DNA of 64,000 bases from NCBI RefSeq assembly GCF_016775155.1, contig NZ_JAEUGD010000065.1, positions 1 to 64,000 of the forward strand, written 5' to 3'. The position numbers were made by a program, and so were the translations under genes. The DNA comes from Fulvivirga marina (GTDB taxonomy: Bacteria > Bacteroidota > Bacteroidia > Cytophagales > Cyclobacteriaceae). The stretch's first letter is position 1. Each line of letters begins with the position of its first letter. The notes under the pieces were generated by a model. That model searched no databases, was not told where the DNA came from, and saw only the letters and a list, made by a program, of their open reading frames with translations. This document shows positions 26,143-36,707 of the stretch, in pieces.

Positions 26143-27552
26143 ATGAAAAACTTCTCCATAACAGGTACTTATACAGACCTTTACCAGTTAACGATGGCGC
26201 AGGTGTATTACCTGACAGGAAAAAATGACCAGAAAGCCGTATTTGATTATTTCTATAGAAGACATCCTTTTGACGGAGGTTTTACGATTTTTGCAGGGCT
26301 AGGTACTCTTTTGGAAGTTCTTCAGGATATTCACTTCACCCAGGACGACATAGAATACCTGAAACAGAATGGCCTTAATGCTGACTTCACCGACAGCCTG
26401 AAAGATTTCAAATTCACCGGTACTATTCACGCAGTAAAAGAAGGTGAGGTCATCTTCCCAAATGAACCTGTACTACGTTTGGAAGGTACTATTATAGAAG
26501 CTCAAATAGTAGAAACACTCCTACTGAATATTCTTAATTTCCAATCGCTAATTGCCACAAAGGCCGCACGCATTAGATCCGTGTCAGGTGACAAAGTACT
26601 CAGTGACTTCGGGTTACGCCGGGCTCAGGGCACTGGAGGGTATTATGCATCAAGAGCTGCTTTTATTGGAGGTTTTAACTCCACAAGCAACGTAAAAGCT
26701 GCCATGGACTTCGGTATTCCTGCAGTTGGTACTATGGCACATGCTTTTATTCAAAGCTATGATGACGAACTCACCGCATTCCGCGATTTTGCCATCCACA
26801 GACCCGATAACTGCATTTTACTGGTTGACACTTACGACACTTTAAAATCAGGAGTACCCAATGCCATTAAAGTGGCCCGGGAAATGAAGGAACGAGGACA
26901 AAACCTTCTGGCAGTACGATTGGATAGTGGTGATTTGTCCTACTTATCGAAGAAGGTTAGAAAAATGCTTGATGATGCGGGCTTTCATGAAGTCAAGATC
27001 ACCGCCTCAAACCAACTCGATGAATGGGTAATTAAAAGTCTTGAAGATCAGGGCGCACCTATTGACATCTTTGGTATAGGCACCAGCCTGGTTACCGGCG
27101 CACCAGATGCAGCCCTGGATGGTGTTTACAAGCTTTCCTTCTCCGGAGGAAAACCAAGGATAAAACTATCTGAAAACCTGAAAAAGCTCACATTACCGGA
27201 TATGAAACAAGTACATAGAGTCATGAATGATGATGGTAACTTTTTCGGAGCTGATGTTATTATCAAAGCTGATGAACAAGCCCCTGACATAATGTTCCAT
27301 CCTTCAGAGCCGGATAAATCCTTAAGCCTAAAAGGCATGAAGCAGGAGGCTTTGCTACATAAAGTTTTGGAAAATGGAAAGTTAATAGCTACAAGTCCAT
27401 CCCTCCTTGAAGTAGCAACTTACTGCCAGAAGCGGCTGGGCCAACTACCAGATGAACACAAACGTTTTTACAATCCCCATGTTTATAAAGTAGGTATCAG
27501 CGACACCCTCTTAAAAGAAAGAAACGAATTAAGAAGCCAATATAAAAAATAA
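26143..27552 (+). CDS. pncB: Nicotinate phosphoribosyltransferase
   Basis: A 469-residue enzyme forming nicotinate mononucleotide from nicotinate and PRPP with ATP hydrolysis. The start at ATG 26143 gives MKNFSITGTYTDLYQLTMAQVYY, the usual beginning; an upstream TTG at 26113 is unlikely. Visible motifs include DFGLRRAQG, the GTMAHAFIQS loop with the phosphorylated His, RLDSGDL and FGIGTSLVTG. Nicotinamidase follows 4 bases downstream, so the two make the Preiss-Handler salvage route from nicotinamide to NaMN. Confidence 0.95.
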   Translation: MKNFSITGTYTDLYQLTMAQVYYLTGKNDQKAVFDYFYRRHPFDGGFTIFAGLGTLLEVLQDIHFTQDDIEYLKQNGLNADFTDSLKDFKFTGTIHAVKEGEVIFPNEPVLRLEGTIIEAQIVETLLLNILNFQSLIATKAARIRSVSGDKVLSDFGLRRAQGTGGYYASRAAFIGGFNSTSNVKAAMDFGIPAVGTMAHAFIQSYDDELTAFRDFAIHRPDNCILLVDTYDTLKSGVPNAIKVAREMKERGQNLLAVRLDSGDLSYLSKKVRKMLDDAGFHEVKITASNQLDEWVIKSLEDQGAPIDIFGIGTSLVTGAPDAALDGVYKLSFSGGKPRIKLSENLKKLTLPDMKQVHRVMNDDGNFFGADVIIKADEQAPDIMFHPSEPDKSLSLKGMKQEALLHKVLENGKLIATSPSLLEVATYCQKRLGQLPDEHKRFYNPHVYKVGISDTLLKERNELRSQYKK

Positions 27553-27556
27553 CCCG

Positions 27557-28174
27557 ATGAATGCATTGATGATTGTTGATATCCAAAATGATTTTACACC
27601 CGAAGGAAGCCTGGCAGTACCTCACGGAGATGAAATTATTCCAATAGTAAATGAACTTCAGAAATCATTTGAACTGGTAATAGCTACACAGGATTGGCAT
27701 CCGCGAAACCATAAAAGCTTTGCCAGCAACCACCAAGAAAGAACCCCTTTTGAAACCACAATGCTTCAAGGGCTAGAGCAGATCCTATGGCCTGACCACT
27801 GCGTTCAGGGAAGTTCCGGAGCCAAGTTTCATGCCTCTCTCCACATGGAAAAAATTGAGGCCATTTTCAGGAAAGGTATGAATCCTGAAATAGACAGCTA
27901 CAGTGGCTTTTACGACAATGGTCATAAAAAATCAACGGGTCTTTCCGGCTACCTTAAGGAAAGAAAAGTCAAAAACGTCTACATCTGTGGGCTTGCCGCA
28001 GATTTCTGCGTTTTCTATACTGCCAAGGACGCCTTGAGAGAGGGTTTTGGCACTTATGTGATTGAAGATGCTACAAGAGCTATAGATCAGAATGGCTTCT
28101 TAAAGGCAAAATATGAAATCAAAGCTTTGGGAGGGAAAACCATAAAGAGCAAAGACATACTTGGACCAATGTAA
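27557..28174 (+). CDS. pncA: Nicotinamidase
   Basis: A 205-residue isochorismatase-fold hydrolase turning nicotinamide into nicotinate. Catalytic D8 (MIVDIQNDF), the metal-binding DWHPRNHKSF, the catalytic Lys in FRKGMNPEIDSYSGF and the nucleophile Cys in GLAADFCVFYTAKDA are all seen. It is coupled to pncB by a 4-base gap. No terminator is visible after it. Confidence 0.95.
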   Translation: MNALMIVDIQNDFTPEGSLAVPHGDEIIPIVNELQKSFELVIATQDWHPRNHKSFASNHQERTPFETTMLQGLEQILWPDHCVQGSSGAKFHASLHMEKIEAIFRKGMNPEIDSYSGFYDNGHKKSTGLSGYLKERKVKNVYICGLAADFCVFYTAKDALREGFGTYVIEDATRAIDQNGFLKAKYEIKALGGKTIKSKDILGPM

Positions 28175-28930
28175 GGGTTCTCACCATCCCTCCACCCTAT
28201 TCAGTAACTTTCATTTTGTTTCAGACAACTTTGCATGCCTACCATTCTTAATAATTTACTTATTTCCTAATAAGGCATGTAGCATGTCATGGGTACTTTT
28301 AAAGTTAACTTGGTCATAAATTCCAGAAAGAGTATCAACCTCTTCCATTTCCTGGTTAAGTCAACCTGTTTTGACTTCAATGCATTCGGCAGTTAAAATG
28401 GAAACTGCGAAGTTTTAATAAGATTTCATTTTAGCATCAACTAGAGAAGCGTGCAATATAGTGGAGTCAAAGGCACTAATACAGCAATAAAAGCAGCCAC
28501 ACATAGTGATTTAGACATAGATTATGAAGTTATAGTTTTGAGTAAGTCCCTCCAGTACTTTATCTGGAAACGCCTATCAGCAAATGTTATAAGCGCTTCT
28601 TATAACCCATTACACCTTTGGAACCCACTTGGTAGCCAGTGCTACCTGACCACGATGATTAGGTGCATGCTCGCAAACACGAAACCCGATATTTAATGGT
28701 TACTTCTCAGACTACATAGAACCAATGGCCATCAACCACTCATCACCCTTCTTTTAGAGTTCTTCAAGTGTCTTCTCTCTAACTTTGGTTATTACATCGA
28801 TGTACATTTATAGATTAACGTTGAAATAATTTAAAAAAAAGTAACACATCACCGCTCCACAATAATATTTAAAAGGGAATCATTGGCTTCTCCTTTATGT
28901 TTACGAATTTCGTAGCCAAATTTACACTCT
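28175..28930. other. Long gap with possible gene remnant
   Basis: No intact gene. On the minus strand around 28630-28700 a short frame reads VCEHAPNHRGQVALATKWVPK, which recalls the HxxHHRGQ end of DinB-type proteins, but stops interrupt it on both sides. A plus-strand frame at 28451-28696 has poor composition and no recognisable features. The region may contain a dead gene. Confidence 0.35.
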
Positions 28931-31126
28931 GTGAAGACATCCATTTTATTAATAACCCCCCCTTTTACCCAGATTAACACGCCATACCCGGCTACTGCGT
29001 ATATTAAAGGTTTTCTAAATACCCAGGGCATCACCTCTCATCAATCAGATCTGGGTATGGAAGTAGTACTCGAAATGTTTTCTAAGGAGGGCTTGAAGTC
29101 GATATTTAGCAGCATCCGGCCAAGTGGGGACTATTCTGATAATGCACTCAGAATGATTAGTCTGCAAACAGAGTATATAAGTACAATTGTCCCGGTGATC
29201 CGTTTTTTACAACATAAAAACCCAACACTGGCTTACAACATCTGCGAAGGGGGTTTTCTGCCTGAAGCCGGCCGTTTTGATCAATTGAACGATATGGAAT
29301 GGGCCTTTGGCGCCCTGGGCATACAGGATAAAGCTCGACACCTGGCCACACTTTACCTTGAGGATCTTGCCGATCTCATTAAGGAAACCGTAGACCCTCA
29401 TTTTGGTTTTAGCCGATATGCCGAACGACTCGGGAGATCTGCAACTTCCTTTGATACTTTAGAAGAAACATTAACTGAGGAGCCAAGCTTTGTTGACAAG
29501 GTATCGACAGATCTTCTGCAAAAGAAGATCGAAAGCCTTCAACCATCTATGGTCTGCTTATCCATCCCCTTTCCCGGAAACCTGTATGGAGGACTGCGCT
29601 GTGGTAAGTTCATAAAAGAGAATTACCCCGACATCAAAGTGGTGATGGGTGGAGGGTTTCCTAATACTGAATTACGCTCATTAACGGATTCTCGTGTATT
29701 CAATTATGTGGATTATATTACCTTAGATGACGGAGAAAGGCCTTTACTCAACCTGCTCGAATATATAGACGGAAAAAGAGATGCCGAGGAACTTAAACGT
29801 ACATTCTTACTTCAAAATAGTACGGTAAATTATATCAATGGAGGAAAAGAAGGTGACATTCCTTTCAACAAAACCGGTACCCCTGACTACACTGACCTGC
29901 CATTAGACCTTTATCTATCTGTAATTGAAATGGTTAATCCCATGCATCGGCTATGGAGCGACGGACGCTGGAATAAGCTTACTATGGCTCATGGATGCTA
30001 CTGGAAGAAGTGTTCTTTTTGTGATATCTCATTAGACTATATCAATAATTACGTACCGATTAATGCCGCACTTCTATGTGACAGAATGGAAGAAATGATT
30101 GAAGCTACTGGCGAAACAGGCTTTCACTTCGTGGATGAGGCAGCTCCACCCGCATTGATGAAAGAAATGGCATTAGAAATACTCAAGAGAAACCTTAAGC
30201 TCACTTGGTGGGCCAATATCAGGTTTGAGAAAAGTTTTACGGCTGATCTGTGCAAACTGTTGAAAGCGTCTGGTTGCATAGCTGTTTCCGGAGGACTTGA
30301 AGTTGCCTCGGATCGCCTGCTCATGTTAATGAAAAAGGGAGTCACAGTATCACAGGTTGCACAGGTTACAGAGAATTTCACAGCTTCGGGTATCATGGTA
30401 CATGCTTATCTGATGTACGGCTTTCCCACCCAAACTGCACAGGAGACCATAGACTCTTTAGAAATGGTCAGACAGCTATTCTTCAATGGTGTCATACAGT
30501 CTGGTTTCTGGCATTTGTTCGCTATGACAGCCCATAGCCCCGTAGGCCTTGAACCCAATACTTTTGGAGTGGTCAAGGTTGGCCCTGAAACGGGAGCATT
30601 TGCAAACAATGACCTTATTCATAATGACCCCTCGGGATGTGACCATGAGCAATTTGGCCATGGACTCAGCAAAGCCCTTTACAACTATATGCATGGAGTT
30701 GGGTTTGAAATGCCCCTCCAAGATTGGTTCGATTTTAAAGTTCCTCGTACTACTATACCCTATAACTTTATTGAAAGGGCCATAGACAGCCAAAACAGAA
30801 AACCATTAAAAGAAAAAGCCATACTAGTATGGCTGGGTAATGCACCAACTCTTGAAATCTACAAGAAAAAGAAAAAAGGAAAGTCTTTTAAAGCGGCTAA
30901 GCTGCACTTTCACAACAAGAGCAATTCATTAATCATCCATACCTCATTGGAGTCAGGAAAATGGCTACAAAAGGCTCTACAGGCATGGATACCTTCATCT
31001 GCAATGAGCAGGACATTGGCTGAAACCAAGGTTGCCTATCAAAAGGAAACAGGAGCTGATTTTAACACGATAATACAGAGCCAGGCATGGAAAGAACTGA
31101 GAAAAGAAGGGCTGTTACTGATTTAA
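28931..31126 (+). CDS. B12-binding-domain radical SAM protein
   Basis: A 731-residue protein with a GTG start (VKTSILLITPPFTQINTPYPA). Residues ~1-280 contain a cobalamin-binding-type Rossmann region (SMVCLSIPFPGN, VVMGGGFPNTELR). The radical SAM core follows with a cluster motif C356-x4-C361-x2-C364 (GCYWKKCSFCD), a CX4CX2C variant of the usual CX3CX2C. The C-terminal ~200 residues are of unknown type. The family performs methylation or rearrangement on unactivated carbons; the substrate here is unknown. It stands alone, so context gives no help. Confidence 0.85.
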   Translation: MKTSILLITPPFTQINTPYPATAYIKGFLNTQGITSHQSDLGMEVVLEMFSKEGLKSIFSSIRPSGDYSDNALRMISLQTEYISTIVPVIRFLQHKNPTLAYNICEGGFLPEAGRFDQLNDMEWAFGALGIQDKARHLATLYLEDLADLIKETVDPHFGFSRYAERLGRSATSFDTLEETLTEEPSFVDKVSTDLLQKKIESLQPSMVCLSIPFPGNLYGGLRCGKFIKENYPDIKVVMGGGFPNTELRSLTDSRVFNYVDYITLDDGERPLLNLLEYIDGKRDAEELKRTFLLQNSTVNYINGGKEGDIPFNKTGTPDYTDLPLDLYLSVIEMVNPMHRLWSDGRWNKLTMAHGCYWKKCSFCDISLDYINNYVPINAALLCDRMEEMIEATGETGFHFVDEAAPPALMKEMALEILKRNLKLTWWANIRFEKSFTADLCKLLKASGCIAVSGGLEVASDRLLMLMKKGVTVSQVAQVTENFTASGIMVHAYLMYGFPTQTAQETIDSLEMVRQLFFNGVIQSGFWHLFAMTAHSPVGLEPNTFGVVKVGPETGAFANNDLIHNDPSGCDHEQFGHGLSKALYNYMHGVGFEMPLQDWFDFKVPRTTIPYNFIERAIDSQNRKPLKEKAILVWLGNAPTLEIYKKKKKGKSFKAAKLHFHNKSNSLIIHTSLESGKWLQKALQAWIPSSAMSRTLAETKVAYQKETGADFNTIIQSQAWKELRKEGLLLI

Positions 31127-31168
31127 ACAGGTTGGCTTAAAGGTTGTGTGTATAAACCATTTAATTCC

Positions 31169-31606
31169 TTAAGTATCGATAGCAATACCTGACTCATAAA
31201 AAGACCCATTTTTACGCTTTCTCTGATCTTTTGTCATAACCTCAATTTGATCACTGTTTTTTCGCTTCCAGTGTCCATATATAAAGTATGGACCTAAAAA
31301 AAGTAAAGGATCAGTCCTATTGTAATTTGATTTTAATATTGATCCATGTGTAAAAATGGCTTCAACGGAATTAGGCAATTTAGATAATAGCTCTTGCTCA
31401 ATAAAACCCAGGTAATTATTGCTATAGCAGGAAATGTACTTACCATCCAGTTGCCTTAAAAACTTTGCGTACTTTCCTTCTGACAACTCATTTCTCGTCC
31501 AGATAAAGAGCTGAACGATGAACATTAGAGGTAATGAAATTATGATAAGAACCCCTTGCTCCATTAATAAGAATACACTCTTTACCGATTCAACTACTCT
31601 TCTCAT
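31169..31606 (-). CDS. Hypothetical protein with N-terminal membrane segment
   Basis: A 145-residue protein. Residues ~10-36 (VFLLMEQGVLIIISLPLMFIVQLFIW) form one membrane segment; the remainder is soluble, with LDGKYISCYSNNYLGFIEQELLSKLP and a basic stretch KRKNSDQIEVMTKDQRKRKNG. I recognise no family. It is convergent with the radical SAM gene and has a long empty upstream region. It is a plausible but unverified gene. Confidence 0.45.
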   Translation of the reverse strand: MRRVVESVKSVFLLMEQGVLIIISLPLMFIVQLFIWTRNELSEGKYAKFLRQLDGKYISCYSNNYLGFIEQELLSKLPNSVEAIFTHGSILKSNYNRTDPLLFLGPYFIYGHWKRKNSDQIEVMTKDQRKRKNGSFYESGIAIDT

Positions 31607-32677
31607 TTGTGACTCAAACAGAAGTTCTCCGAACTTCTGTTACTTAGTTTAGATAATTAAACTAGCCCCAACAAACCACACCAGATCAATGGAAATCAAG
31701 TTATAACGGGCTCAGAAACTCACAACTTCCTTCGGTAAAAGTAGCGGTTTGTTGGGCATAGGTTAACATCACGCAATAAAATGAATGAAACAATTTGGTG
31801 TCAACCATTAGTTCTTTTTCTTTATATATTGTATATTTTGCAAAATGCCTTATCAAGGGCTATGATTTAATAGTTAAAATAAAAAAGATGATGGTCCAGT
31901 ACATCAATTCTGACGCCCCATATATATCACCAGAGTTTGACGACTGAACCATTCATCTGTTCTCACAGACTTCCCGATCACGGGATTGAGAAACTTGCAA
32001 TCAACACTACTCGAAATTAATCCGACTCTCTACCCTTGAGGGTCTAGCCTTTCTTTTAATCCTAAACCATAAACTCAAACGTCTTCACTTTCCTCAACTA
32101 AAAACACAAGTATTAATACCTGAACAACACTTATGTATGAAGACTGTTTGTGTTATGTCTTGTGCAAAGGTAGCAACCAAAAAAACACTCAAACAAGGGT
32201 AAAAACCAATTGTCTACCTATTTGTCAACCTATTATTAAGTATATTGTCCTCTGAAGTGGAAAAAAATTCAGACAAAAATTGAAACACAAACAGTATTGG
32301 TTATTTATGATAAAATCGGCTGGTAAGCTTATAACCTCTAAGGTTGTAAATCTTAAATTCCCTGGCTATTGACAAAAAATGGTTGGATTCTTTTGAAATT
32401 AAAATATGAAAAATGATTGTCTCCCAACGAAGAAGATTGTAAACAGCTAATTTTTGTTCCATTGTGGATTAAATAGATATCCCCTTAACCAACATTTTAG
32501 TATTAAAAATATCAACCTTAAAAGTTATATACTTTTATCTTACGGCTCTTCGGAACACATTTTAATACTCAACGGACTCGGTACATTTTGCATACATACC
32601 TATATCACAACAATATTAAAGTAAAAGAATCTCCTTTTAAGTAGCTCGGCATATGAGAACATGAAAACACTTCCATT
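31607..32677. other. Longest gap in the window (1.07 kb), no gene seen
   Basis: AT-rich DNA without a credible coding frame, hairpin terminator or motif copy. It contains near-repeats such as GTCTACCTATT/GTCAACCTATT (about 32210-32240). It separates two minus-strand genes and may be decayed DNA or contain an RNA I cannot recognise. Confidence 0.4.
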
Positions 32678-34663
32678 TTACCCCTTCTCCATTTTCTTCA
32701 ACAGGCCGTGTTTATACAAATAATCTATGGATTGATAATAGGAAATGATTTCTGTCAACTGTTTTCTGTTTTCAGGCTGTAGGATAAGCCTATTAGTTGC
32801 TTTGTCCCATAGATAAAAATTATGCTGCTTTTGATCACCAAGCACGGTTAATGTATCCCCTTTCAATAAGCCAAGCTTTCTATAGTTTCCAATGAAGGCT
32901 CGCTGGTCATCCTTATCGAAAGTATTCACATCTCGGCCATAGAAAAATGTTTCGTAGTTCCAGTTTAAATAGCCGAACAGTGTAGGAAAAAGGTCAATCT
33001 GGGAACACTGAACACTGAGTTGGTGGGGCTCATGGCCCGGCATATTATAAATAATGGCCGGGATCCGGTATTTGCTAACATTAAGTTCCCATTTACCTGC
33101 ACTACTAGCACAATGATCTGCCATAATTACAAATACTGTATTTTTAAACCACGGTTTTTGCCTTGCTTCATTCAGAAAGCTCCTGATGGCATAATCGGTA
33201 TACTTTACGGCTCCGTTCCTTCCGCTACCAGAAGGAATATCAATTTTCCCTTCAGGGTAAGTATACGGGCGGTGATTGGAAGTAGTCATAATAAAGTTAA
33301 AAAAAGGTTTACCAGTAGAGAAACTTTTATCAGCCTCTTTAATTACTCGACTATAGACATCTTCATCACAAACTCCCCAGGCATTTTCGAAGGTCACCTC
33401 ATCATCCTCTATATTGCTGCGTTTGGTATCGAAAGAGTCGCCAAGCAGGTAGCCTCGGCCACGATCAACAATATTAAAACCATTCCCTCCAAAAAAACTG
33501 TTCATGTTATCGAAGTATCCATCTCCACCGTAGAAAAATGTACGTGAGTAACCTTTTTGCTCGAACACCTCACCAATATTATGAAGCCCATGATTTTCGA
33601 TCCGCTTTACAATGCTGCGGCCTGGAGATGGGGGCACCGACAAGGTTATGGCTTCCATGCCTCGTACGGTTCTGGTACCAGTAGCATAGATATTTTCAAA
33701 GTAAACACTGTTTTCGAGTAGTGTATCAAGGGTTGGCGTAATGTGGCTAGTATTACCAAAATGGGTTAAAAACTCAGCGCTAAGGCTTTCTATGCAGATA
33801 AAAATCACATTAGGCCTCACTTCTATACTGTCGTGCGTTACGGTCCGTTTAATATCAAACAAATCTTTAGAAGAAAGTTTCTCCTGCTGGGAAGTTAAGT
33901 GTGACCTGAGCGTGGCAAAAGTAGTTTTCAGGTTTTGTGTGTCATAAAAATCCGTATAACTCAACTCATTGTTCCTAAAAGCAGCAAAAACAGAATAGAT
34001 ACCCGCTTTAGAAAGTTCATTTTCATAGCGATTATCCGACCACTCGGCATCATTATTTTGTACAAATGCTACGTAAGAAACCGGCACCATCAAAACTAAA
34101 ATCAGACCAGCCTTTTGTAGCCGAGATAGCGTGCCCTCAAAAGTATATTTAAAAATGAACCTCTTGGAAAGGATGTAAAATAGAACCGCATCAACCGACA
34201 ATATGATGGCAAACAATAAAGGTATAGGATAAGATTCATTGATGTTTGCAATCACTTCATTAGTATACACCAGATAATCTACTGCAATAAAATTAAAACG
34301 ATTTTGAAATTCACCCCAAAAGGTAAATTCTGCAAAAAAAGAAAAAGTGATAATGATGGTAGTAATGGCATAATAAAAATAGGTAACCAACCGGTCTCCT
34401 CGGCTACCGCTCCACCTGTCGGGCAAAAACATGAGGTAAAATATATACGGTATACTGAAAAATGAAATTACACCCAGGTCATAAAAAGAGCCCGTGAAGA
34501 AAACCCTGACTAAGTGAGTAATTGAAAGTTCAATTTCGCTAAATGACCAGACATATAGAGATAGCCTGACGATGGCCGAAATGATGGTGAATTGTAAAAA
34601 AATTGCTTTTAAAAGGCTAAGTCTTCTGTTGTTCAGTGTTTTTAATACCGTTGTTCGTACCAT
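32678..34663 (-). CDS. LTA synthase/sulfatase family phosphoglycerol- or phosphoethanolamine-type transferase
   Basis: A 661-residue membrane protein. Five membrane segments occupy ~1-195, followed by an extracytoplasmic sulfatase-type domain (~270-620). Metal and catalytic motifs: NVIFICIESLSAEF (metal-binding E), THFGNTSHITPTLD, the catalytic Thr in ATGTRTVRGMEAITLS, NFIMTTSNHRPY, and VIMADHCASSAG (metal Asp-His). The family transfers polar head groups to lipids, glycans or lipid A outside the membrane. Bacteroidota lack lipoteichoic acid, so the acceptor is probably another envelope lipid or glycan (inference). Confidence 0.88.
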   Translation of the reverse strand: MVRTTVLKTLNNRRLSLLKAIFLQFTIISAIVRLSLYVWSFSEIELSITHLVRVFFTGSFYDLGVISFFSIPYIFYLMFLPDRWSGSRGDRLVTYFYYAITTIIITFSFFAEFTFWGEFQNRFNFIAVDYLVYTNEVIANINESYPIPLLFAIILSVDAVLFYILSKRFIFKYTFEGTLSRLQKAGLILVLMVPVSYVAFVQNNDAEWSDNRYENELSKAGIYSVFAAFRNNELSYTDFYDTQNLKTTFATLRSHLTSQQEKLSSKDLFDIKRTVTHDSIEVRPNVIFICIESLSAEFLTHFGNTSHITPTLDTLLENSVYFENIYATGTRTVRGMEAITLSVPPSPGRSIVKRIENHGLHNIGEVFEQKGYSRTFFYGGDGYFDNMNSFFGGNGFNIVDRGRGYLLGDSFDTKRSNIEDDEVTFENAWGVCDEDVYSRVIKEADKSFSTGKPFFNFIMTTSNHRPYTYPEGKIDIPSGSGRNGAVKYTDYAIRSFLNEARQKPWFKNTVFVIMADHCASSAGKWELNVSKYRIPAIIYNMPGHEPHQLSVQCSQIDLFPTLFGYLNWNYETFFYGRDVNTFDKDDQRAFIGNYRKLGLLKGDTLTVLGDQKQHNFYLWDKATNRLILQPENRKQLTEIISYYQSIDYLYKHGLLKKMEKG

Positions 34664-34895
34664 GTGATAATCTCATTAACTTGAGGGTGGTATGGGGATT
34701 TGTCATTAGTATGGGGCTTTGTTATCAGACTATCACGCAAGCTAGAATGAAAAGGATGGTTGATGCTGAAATATTATTGGAATATTTTGCTGGTTCTTAA
34801 TACATTACGGCCATTGGGTATTACAATATATAAGAGTAGTAATAATTATGAATTAATACCTAAACCTGGCACTGTATTTACGGAATGCTCCACTT

Positions 34896-35889
34896 TCAGT
34901 CAGATTCTATTAATTTGCTAACTTCTCTATAATATTCCAGCTGTAAACTCACATACCTTCGGCGATTAGACCATTTTTCCATATCACAAACAAGCTGGCA
35001 GCGTGTATAACTGATAGATGTAAATATTCCACCTGTTTCGGTCTGACAGTTTTTTAACTGTTCAAGACACAACATAAGCGCTTTGCTTACGCATACATTT
35101 TTTGATCTGCTTTTGCGTATAACCAAGTAACAGAAAGGCTTGAATCATATCTTGGGTCAGTTGATCATATTGATACGCATGATGCATAATGTCTCTTGTA
35201 TTGGTAAAGAGGGTTTGCTGCCCATTTTTAAGATCTTTGTAGACATCATACATATCATTAGTCAATTGTATGAGGTAGCCAAACTGCAGTATGCCCTGCC
35301 CTCTTGCTCTCTTTCTACCAAGGGATTAAAGCATCAATCTGAACAAAACCGTCCAGATACTGCCCTTTTCATAGGTGATTTCATGCAACTCTTCATCAGT
35401 CAGCGGCTTTTCTTCAAGTTGCAGTAAACGGTGATCCTGAGCTATTAGTGCCTGTCCCAAGGTTTCATAAAACAGTTTCTTATTACTATTATCTCTAATT
35501 TGGTCAAATAAATACTTTGGGAGCAACATATCGACAGCATTGTCTCCTTTATAGTTGTTGAGTTGTTCTAGTATTTCAATTGAAGAAAGCTTCAGGATAC
35601 CAGTCAAATCATCAAGCAAAGCGGTTAGTACACTGAGATAAAGTGTATTTTTCACCTCCGTTTTACTTAATTTTTCACCTCTCAACGTAGCAAAGCAAGA
35701 GTTCACATAAATGCCCAAAATTGTATATGTTGCAATTCTCTTCTTCTGATCGCCCGTAAGTTGCTGGCCATATTCAGTCAACAAGTCATTCAACTGCTTT
35801 ACTAGTTTGTTAAAATACCACCTTCGTAAAAAATATAGCTCATACAGTAGCTTAACATGTACAGATAATACTTGAATATAGTTAATCAT
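34896..35889 (-). pseudogene. Frameshifted class I isoprenoid-synthase-like gene
   Basis: The minus strand from ATG 35889 encodes 187 residues to a stop at 35326, containing LLDDLTGILKLSS (first metal-motif-like DDxxx). The reading continues in other frames: NPLVEREQEG, then LQFGYLIQLTNDMYDVYKDLKNGQQTL (second motif NDxxDxxKD) to 35062, then ALMLCLEQLKNCQTETGG to the stop at 34896. Three shifts, at about 35325, 35288 and 35090, restore one protein of ~330 residues resembling the class 1 isoprenoid biosynthesis enzyme family of Bacteroidota. Either a dead gene or clustered indel errors. Confidence 0.7.
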
Positions 35890-36188
35890 GCAGTAGCAAT
35901 AATAGGGTTGGTGAACTTAGTTTAAGATGGCGAGTGTTGCAAAGTTTGAAAGTTATAATGTGTTGCTGAGGCTAAGATTATGAGTTGCAACATTTTTAAA
36001 ATAAAATCCATGAAAAAAGTCATAATATTTTAACTTATTTCCTCAGCTTTGCGTTATCAAAAACAAGAAGTGCGCAACTTGCCTGATATCCGAATCTTGT
36101 ATTTATAATATAAATTTGTTCAGGCTATTTTTTTGATGCATCCCGAATATGAGAATGATTTTTAAACCCTTTTCGGCCTGTTTTTAGT

Positions 36189-36653
36189 ATGTTCATAGAC
36201 ATTCTTTTTACAATTTTGTTTAGCGTTTCTCCTTTGGGTGAAGCACGTGTAGGCATTCCTTACGGCATCTTAAATGGAGTACCTCCAGTATTGGCATTTC
36301 TGTCAGGACTTGCCGCTAACCTGTTGGTTTTTCCTATCATGCATACCATTGTAAAAGCTTTCGACCAAAGAATGTGGAAATACTCTCTGTATAAAAAGCA
36401 AAGTGTTCGGCTTTCTCGACGTGCCAAAAACATAGTGGGTAGCAGCATTGAAAAGTATGGATTTTGGGGGCTGATGATCTTTGTCATGATACCTTTACCT
36501 GTTACTGGTGCCTATATGGGGTCAATTGCTGCCATACTTTTCAAAATACCTCCCAAAAGAGCATTTTCTGCCATCAGTCTTGGTGTCATCATCTCTTGCT
36601 CTATCGTAACTTTGGGGGCTTATTTCGGCAATCTGGGTATTCAGTTGATCTGA
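36189..36653 (+). CDS. Small multidrug export family protein
   Basis: A 154-residue membrane protein of the putative small multi-drug export (PF06695) type. It shows the start MFIDILFTILFSVSPLGEARVGIPYGI, the characteristic P-x-x-EARxGIPYG motif, and the second PLPVTGAYMGSIAA motif after EKYGFWGLMIFVMI. Four hydrophobic segments are visible. The family is small and poorly characterised and the transport role is by homology only. It converges with the alcohol dehydrogenase gene. Confidence 0.8.
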   Translation: MFIDILFTILFSVSPLGEARVGIPYGILNGVPPVLAFLSGLAANLLVFPIMHTIVKAFDQRMWKYSLYKKQSVRLSRRAKNIVGSSIEKYGFWGLMIFVMIPLPVTGAYMGSIAAILFKIPPKRAFSAISLGVIISCSIVTLGAYFGNLGIQLI

Positions 36654-36707
36654 TTAATATTTTAGGATCAGCTAACATCACAAGTAAATATAAACAATAC
36701 CCCCAAC

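Noticed and set aside
28451-28696. 81-codon plus-strand frame after nicotinamidase
   Set aside because: No recognisable motif and poor composition; the opposite strand carries a possible DinB-like remnant that is itself too weak to call.
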